Origin: Streptomyces halobius
Lineage (GTDB): Bacteria; Actinomycetota; Actinomycetes; Streptomycetales; Streptomycetaceae
DNA: 64,000 nt
Direction: 5' to 3'
NCBI RefSeq assembly: GCF_023277745.1
Contig: NZ_CP086322.1
Location: forward strand, 2,790,001-2,854,000
In this document: positions 60,695 through 64,000 of the stretch, in pieces
How positions within the stretch are numbered: the first letter of the stretch is position 1
Layout: every line of letters starts with the position of its first letter
The notes under the pieces: model-generated
Told to the model about the DNA's origin: nothing
Seen by the model: the letters and a program-made list of their open reading frames with translations, nothing else
Database searches by the model: none
Program-made: the position numbers and the translations under genes

Positions 60695-61966
60695 ATGGCG
60701 GATCAAGACACGGCTCACGGCACAGCGCATCCCCCTGCCGACAACTCGACAGGGCGGCGGCTGAGCACCCGGGAAGCGGCCGACAGGCTCGGCGTGAAGC
60801 CGGAGACGGTGTACGCCTACGTCAGCCGCGGCCAGCTGACCAGCCGCCGCGAGCCCGGCAGCCGCGGCAGCACCTTCGACGCGAAGGAGGTGGGCGCACT
60901 CGCACGGCGCGGCGGCCGACGCGAACCATCCGCCTCCGGCGGCGAGTTCGCGGTTCGTACAGGCATCACGCTCATCGACCGCGACCACTGCTACTTCCGC
61001 GGCGTCGACACAACGGAACTCGCCGCCAACTACAGCTACGAGGAAGTCGCCGAGTGGCTGTGGACCGGCGAAATGCGCCGCGGCATCCGCTTCGCGGCAC
61101 CGCCCGACCCACTGACCTCAGCCCGCCGCGCCGTACAGGCGCTGCCTGCACACGCCGGGCCAATGGACCGATTGCGCGTCGCGGTGATCGCCTCGGCGGC
61201 CGCCGACCCGCTGCGCTTCGACTTGTCCGAGGACGCTGTCCTCAACACCGCCCGCAGCCTCATCCCGACCCTCGTCGACTCACTGCCGCAACAGGCCGCC
61301 GAGCAGCACGAAACAACCCCACTGGCACCGCGGCTGTGGTCGCGGCTGGCCTCCGCCCCGGCCGACGCGGCGTCACTGCGCGTCCTGGACGCAGCGCTGG
61401 TACTGCTCATCGACCACGACCTCGCTGCCTCGACACTCGCGGTCCGAGTCGCCGCTTCAGCACGCGCCCATCCGTACGCGATCGTCTCGGCCGGCTTCGG
61501 AGCGCTGGACGGCACCCTGCACGGCGCGGCAAGCGGTCTCGCCCACCGCATGCTGCTTGAGGTCCTGGAACGTGGCAGCGCAGCCGCGGTGGTCGCCGAT
61601 CACCTGCGAGCAGGTCGGCGGGTACCGGGCCTCGGCCACCGCCTGTACCGAGGCGAGGATCCGCGAGCCCGCGCGCTCTTCCGGCTGCTGGAGGACGTAC
61701 CGCTGGCGCGGCCGGCCCTGCAGGCGGCACGCCAGGTGATCACGACCACAGCCCGGCACGCAGAGCTGCACGCCAATGTCGACCTTGCGCTGGCCGTCCT
61801 GACCGTATCGGCTGGCATGCCGGCCGAAGCCGGCGAGACGGTCTTCGCCATCGCCCGTACGGCCGGCTGGATCGCACACGCCATCGAGGAGTACGACGAG
61901 CCCCCACTGCGAATGCGTCCCAGCGGCCAGTACCAAGGCCCCCGCCCGCCACAGCCACTGCCGTGA
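60695..61966 (+). CDS. Citrate synthase-like protein with N-terminal MerR-type HTH
   Basis: This 423-aa protein fuses an N-terminal helix-turn-helix (LSTREAADRLGVKPETVYAY, residues ~23-42) to a citrate synthase domain. The catalytic landmarks are altered but recognisable: VLLIDHDLAASTLAVRVAAS, GALDGTLHGAASGLAHRML, VPGLGHRLYRGEDPRAR and ELHANVDLALAVL. It may be a DNA-binding metabolic sensor that uses the citrate synthase fold to detect acyl-CoA or oxaloacetate, or a bifunctional enzyme. The ATG at 60695 is the first in frame; no strong ribosome site is seen. Confidence 0.9.
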   Translation: MADQDTAHGTAHPPADNSTGRRLSTREAADRLGVKPETVYAYVSRGQLTSRREPGSRGSTFDAKEVGALARRGGRREPSASGGEFAVRTGITLIDRDHCYFRGVDTTELAANYSYEEVAEWLWTGEMRRGIRFAAPPDPLTSARRAVQALPAHAGPMDRLRVAVIASAAADPLRFDLSEDAVLNTARSLIPTLVDSLPQQAAEQHETTPLAPRLWSRLASAPADAASLRVLDAALVLLIDHDLAASTLAVRVAASARAHPYAIVSAGFGALDGTLHGAASGLAHRMLLEVLERGSAAAVVADHLRAGRRVPGLGHRLYRGEDPRARALFRLLEDVPLARPALQAARQVITTTARHAELHANVDLALAVLTVSAGMPAEAGETVFAIARTAGWIAHAIEEYDEPPLRMRPSGQYQGPRPPQPLP

Positions 61967-62181
61967 TGGCGCGGACCACTTCTGCTGGAGCCTGACGCTG
62001 ACGAACGGCCTCACTCGGGAGATGTCGCCGGCGGCGAAGGTGTCACTCGCGTCACCTGCCGCCGGGCCGGACCACGCCGTCGACGGTGACCAGGCCGCCG
62101 TGTCCGCCCAGGCGCTGTTCCAGCCGGGCTCGCCGCACCCTTCAACGACGGAGGACGTGCCGCTGCCGCTGCCCTGGCCGT
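61965..62181 (+). pseudogene. Possible coding remnant after the HTH-citrate synthase gene
   Basis: One frame reads DGADHFCWSLTLTNGLTREM and ends VPLPLPWP before a TAG, with coding-like composition but no start. It overlaps the citrate synthase stop. No family is recognised; it may be the tail of a lost gene or simply chance. Confidence 0.25.
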
Positions 62182-62254
62182 AGATGAAGATCCGGCCACG
62201 TGGGAAGTGGAATCCGTCACCACCCTCCCCTCCCGACCTCAGCCCTCCCACGGC

Positions 62255-62273
62255 GCGGGTTAGGCTCACCTTT
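62255..62273 (+). promoter_or_regulatory. DmdR/IdeR-type iron box
   Basis: GCGGGTTAGGCTCACCTTT matches the actinobacterial iron-box consensus TTAGGTTAGGCTCACCTAA at 14 of 19 positions and directly abuts the GTG of the next gene. The TAGGCT inside it is also a good -10 hexamer, so the repressor would cover the promoter of a leaderless message. Confidence 0.75.
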
Positions 62274-63275
62274 GTGAGCACCTGCGCGACCGCCTCCCGC
62301 GAATCGGCCGAGGCCCTGGCCGGAACCGCGGCCACTGCCCCGACCTGGCTGCTCATCGAGCAGACCGGGCCGTGGGGCGCCAAGGCGCTGACGGACAGCC
62401 ACCTCGACCCTGACATCGGCCGCGCCCTGGAGGCCGCGACCGACGGCACAAATGTTCGCGTCGCCTTGATCCGTCGGCCTGGACGCCATGCCGACTGCCA
62501 CGGCGTCTCCCGGCGTCGGCTGTTCATCGCGCACACCGCGCCGGGCCACTCCTGGATCCGTACGACCACCGTCACCGACCCGAGAGCGGCTCTCGGGCTG
62601 GACTTCGCCGCGCTGGGGGCCGGAAAGCACGGCGGCCTCTGGGAGCCGTACACCGGTGAACCGCTGGTCCTCGTCTGCACGAACGGCAAGCGGGACCGCT
62701 GCTGCGCGCTCCTCGGCCGCCCGCTGGCCGCTGAGGTCGCCGCCAGCGGAATCGAAGCCTGGGAAGTCACGCACATCGGCGGCCACCGCTTCTCCCCCAC
62801 GCTTTTCGTCCTCCCCTACGGCTACGCGTACGGACGGGCCTCGGCTCATCTGGTCAAGGACGCTGTCGAGGCGGCGCGCAGTGGACGGATCATGTTGGAC
62901 GACTGCCGCGGGCGCTCGGCGTGGGACCCGCCGGCCCAGGCCGCCGACCTCGCGGTCCGCGAGCTGATCCGCGAGGAGCGGGCGGACGCACTCGACGTCG
63001 TAAGGGCCGACGCGGTGCGGCCCGAACCGGTGCGGGGCGATGGCCCGGCGCCCGTCAGCGGACCGATCACGGGAAGCTCCCCTGCCTGGACCGTTTCCAT
63101 CGCGCACGCCGACGGCCGCACGTGGCGCGTCACGGTCGAGCAGCGGGCCGATGGTGCTCCTGCGCCCGCCAGCTGTGGTGCGCCGCTCAGTCCACCGGCG
63201 CGTATGACGGTCACGGCCATCGCGGGAGTCACTGCCTCGGCGTGGCCCATCGCGGCCGCTGCTCCGCTCCCCTGA
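62274..63275 (+). CDS. Sucrase/ferredoxin-like [2Fe-2S] protein
   Basis: This 333-aa protein starts at GTG (VSTCATASRESAEALAGTA). It has a thioredoxin-like ferredoxin fold with cysteines in LVCTNGKRDRCCALLGRPL that probably bind a [2Fe-2S] cluster, followed by VTHIGGHRFSPTLFVLPYGY. The family name is historical; sucrase activity is not expected. The iron box at the start suggests a role in iron acquisition, for example ferric-siderophore reduction. The start is favoured by the promoter position; the upstream in-frame extension lacks homology. Confidence 0.85.
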   Translation: MSTCATASRESAEALAGTAATAPTWLLIEQTGPWGAKALTDSHLDPDIGRALEAATDGTNVRVALIRRPGRHADCHGVSRRRLFIAHTAPGHSWIRTTTVTDPRAALGLDFAALGAGKHGGLWEPYTGEPLVLVCTNGKRDRCCALLGRPLAAEVAASGIEAWEVTHIGGHRFSPTLFVLPYGYAYGRASAHLVKDAVEAARSGRIMLDDCRGRSAWDPPAQAADLAVRELIREERADALDVVRADAVRPEPVRGDGPAPVSGPITGSSPAWTVSIAHADGRTWRVTVEQRADGAPAPASCGAPLSPPARMTVTAIAGVTASAWPIAAAAPLP

Positions 63276-63509
63276 CGCCGGGGCAATGTCCGGCTGAACG
63301 GTCTTCCCGTGGCACCGGCAGCGGCATTCCTCGCCCTGCAGCTCCGCTCGCGCTCTTCGCCCCCTACCGAACACCACCCCTATCGTCATCCCCAGCGTCA
63401 CGGCCAGACCCAGACCGAACACCGCCGCCGCGACCTGCCCCGCGGAGATCGGGCGCGCATCCCCCCTCTTTGCCGGCCCCTGTCCTCCGTTGCCCGCAAT
63501 CGAGCGCAT
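63276..63509 (-). CDS. Possible small membrane protein, 3' end undefined
   Basis: ATG at 63509 has an excellent ribosome site (AGGAGGGG, spacing about 7) and GC-rich third positions. It reads MRSIAGNGGQGPAKRGDARP, a membrane span (VAAAVFGLGLAVTLGMTIGV) and a Cys-containing basic tail (ECRCRCHGK). The frame stays open to 62217 through the opposite strand of the preceding gene, which is implausible as protein, so the true end may be hidden by a sequence error. The given left limit is arbitrary. Confidence 0.4.
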
Positions 63510-63814
63510 GGGCGTTCCCCTCCTGTCTCTGGCCTCGTCGTGTCCGTCGGGCTGCAACTGCCCGCAGCCGAGCAGAGCGCCAGTGCCACTCACCCGCAAC
63601 CGCCCTGGCCACGCCAGAGCCGCTTTGAGCGCCCCGAACCGACGTTCACGCTGCGAAGCTAGGCGCGTACGATCTGCGGCCGAAAGCCCTGTGGATAACT
63701 CCGCACAGTCCTCCCCGCCTGCCGATAAGTCGCGGCGAGCATGCCCGGCCCCCTCCGGAGTCAGAACAGCGAGAACTACCGGAACTGCTGCCGCCACGCT
63801 TACTGTTCATCCGT
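63510..63814. other. 305-bp intergenic region near the right edge
   Basis: I see no gene. It contains GTGGATAACTCCGCACAG (about 63690-63708), which resembles a DnaA-box-like TTATCCACA only loosely, and TTACTGTTCATCCGTATG at its right end with a TACTGT -10 candidate for the next gene. Confidence 0.35.
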
Positions 63815-64000
63815 ATGGGCGAGAGGGACGCATCGGCTCCACACGCGAGCGCCGCCGGGTCTTCGGGTTCCGCACCATTTCCCAGCGACTCGCCACACAC
63901 CGGTGCCTCTACGGAAGAGACATGCAACGCCGGTCCTGCCGATCAGCCTGACCGCAACCGGTGGGCCACCGACGGTCCGTCCCCGGCCAGCAGTCGGCGA
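63815..64000 (+). CDS. N-terminal part of an unidentified protein, cut by window edge
   Basis: ATG at 63815 opens a frame to the window end (62 codons): MGERDASAPHASAAGSSGSA and on to RNRWATDGPSPASSRR. It is a Ser/Ala/Pro-rich, probably disordered N terminus. TACTGT eight bases upstream would make a leaderless message. No family can be named from this part. Confidence 0.45.
   Translation, partial: MGERDASAPHASAAGSSGSAPFPSDSPHTGASTEETCNAGPADQPDRNRWATDGPSPASSRR

Noticed and set aside
62217..63509. Long minus-strand frame through the sucrase/ferredoxin-like gene
   Set aside because: Only its first ~75 codons look like a gene (ribosome site and membrane span); the rest is antisense of a conserved protein.
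63690..63710. DnaA box or replication origin
   Set aside because: Only one loose match (GTGGATAACT) is present, with no cluster of boxes and no dnaA or dnaN nearby.

Overview
The window is high-GC actinobacterial DNA and almost certainly part of a Streptomyces chromosome. Codon third positions are strongly G/C, and TTG/GTG starts and 4-base ATGA/GTGA overlaps are common. The core gene order matches Streptomyces (SepH, CutRS, a GNAT/ACS-fusion Pat, HPr, twin citrate synthases, ParC). Part of the block also has the order I recall for M. tuberculosis Rv2689c-Rv2701c: TrmA, APC permease, ceoB/ceoC, DUF3159, OB-fold, DUF3710, dut, DUF3093, DUF4193, suhB. I saw no rRNA, tRNA, CRISPR array or intact insertion sequence.

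Region 1 (1-10,050) is the edge of a tetracycline-type aromatic polyketide cluster. It has a cyclase running in from the left, then a minus-strand operon of PPOX/F420 reductase, aminotransferase and MAT-like acyltransferase (OxyR, OxyQ, OxyP types). A plus-strand pair follows: FAD hydroxylase (OxyS type) and methyltransferase (OxyT type). Next come a NarL/LuxR regulator, a MarR regulator and an OtrA-type ribosomal protection protein. The cyclase and the aminotransferase each carry an apparent one-base deletion in a G/C run, while about 50 core genes show none. The cluster is therefore either decaying or locally mis-sequenced. The resistance gene has a TTA codon and an overlapping upstream leader ORF.

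Region 2 (10,050-10,960) is a scar between cluster and core. It holds out-of-frame gene remains, one resembling HsdM, and an orphan array of four GCGTCA repeats.

Region 3 (10,963-27,250) is dominated by potassium homeostasis: an RNA methyltransferase, a KimA-like APC permease divergent from two overlapping TrkA/RCK genes, a DUF3159 membrane protein, an OB-fold protein, KdpDE and KdpFABC. A 27-codon membrane miniprotein precedes kdpF, and an AAC(2')-I-type acetyltransferase sits between the kdp halves. A 32-bp tandem operator-like repeat precedes the kdp operon.

Region 4 (27,210-46,400) is conserved core: DUF3710, dUTPase, thioesterase, DUF3093, DUF4193, CutSR, a 57-aa protein, inositol monophosphatase, ferrochelatase, an MFS protein, a sugar-lactone oxidase, SepH, a sulfurtransferase, a VOC protein, thymidine kinase, a phosphodiesterase-type hydrolase and DUF5998.

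Region 5 (46,490-64,000) has Pat, HPr with a DasR (dre) site, a GntR/FCD regulator with paired palindromes, an M23 peptidase under a c-di-AMP (ydaO) riboswitch, two M16 peptidases, ParC, a CobW-type GTPase, divergent citrate synthases (one with an N-terminal HTH), a sucrase/ferredoxin-like protein under an iron box, and two incompletely defined genes at the right edge.
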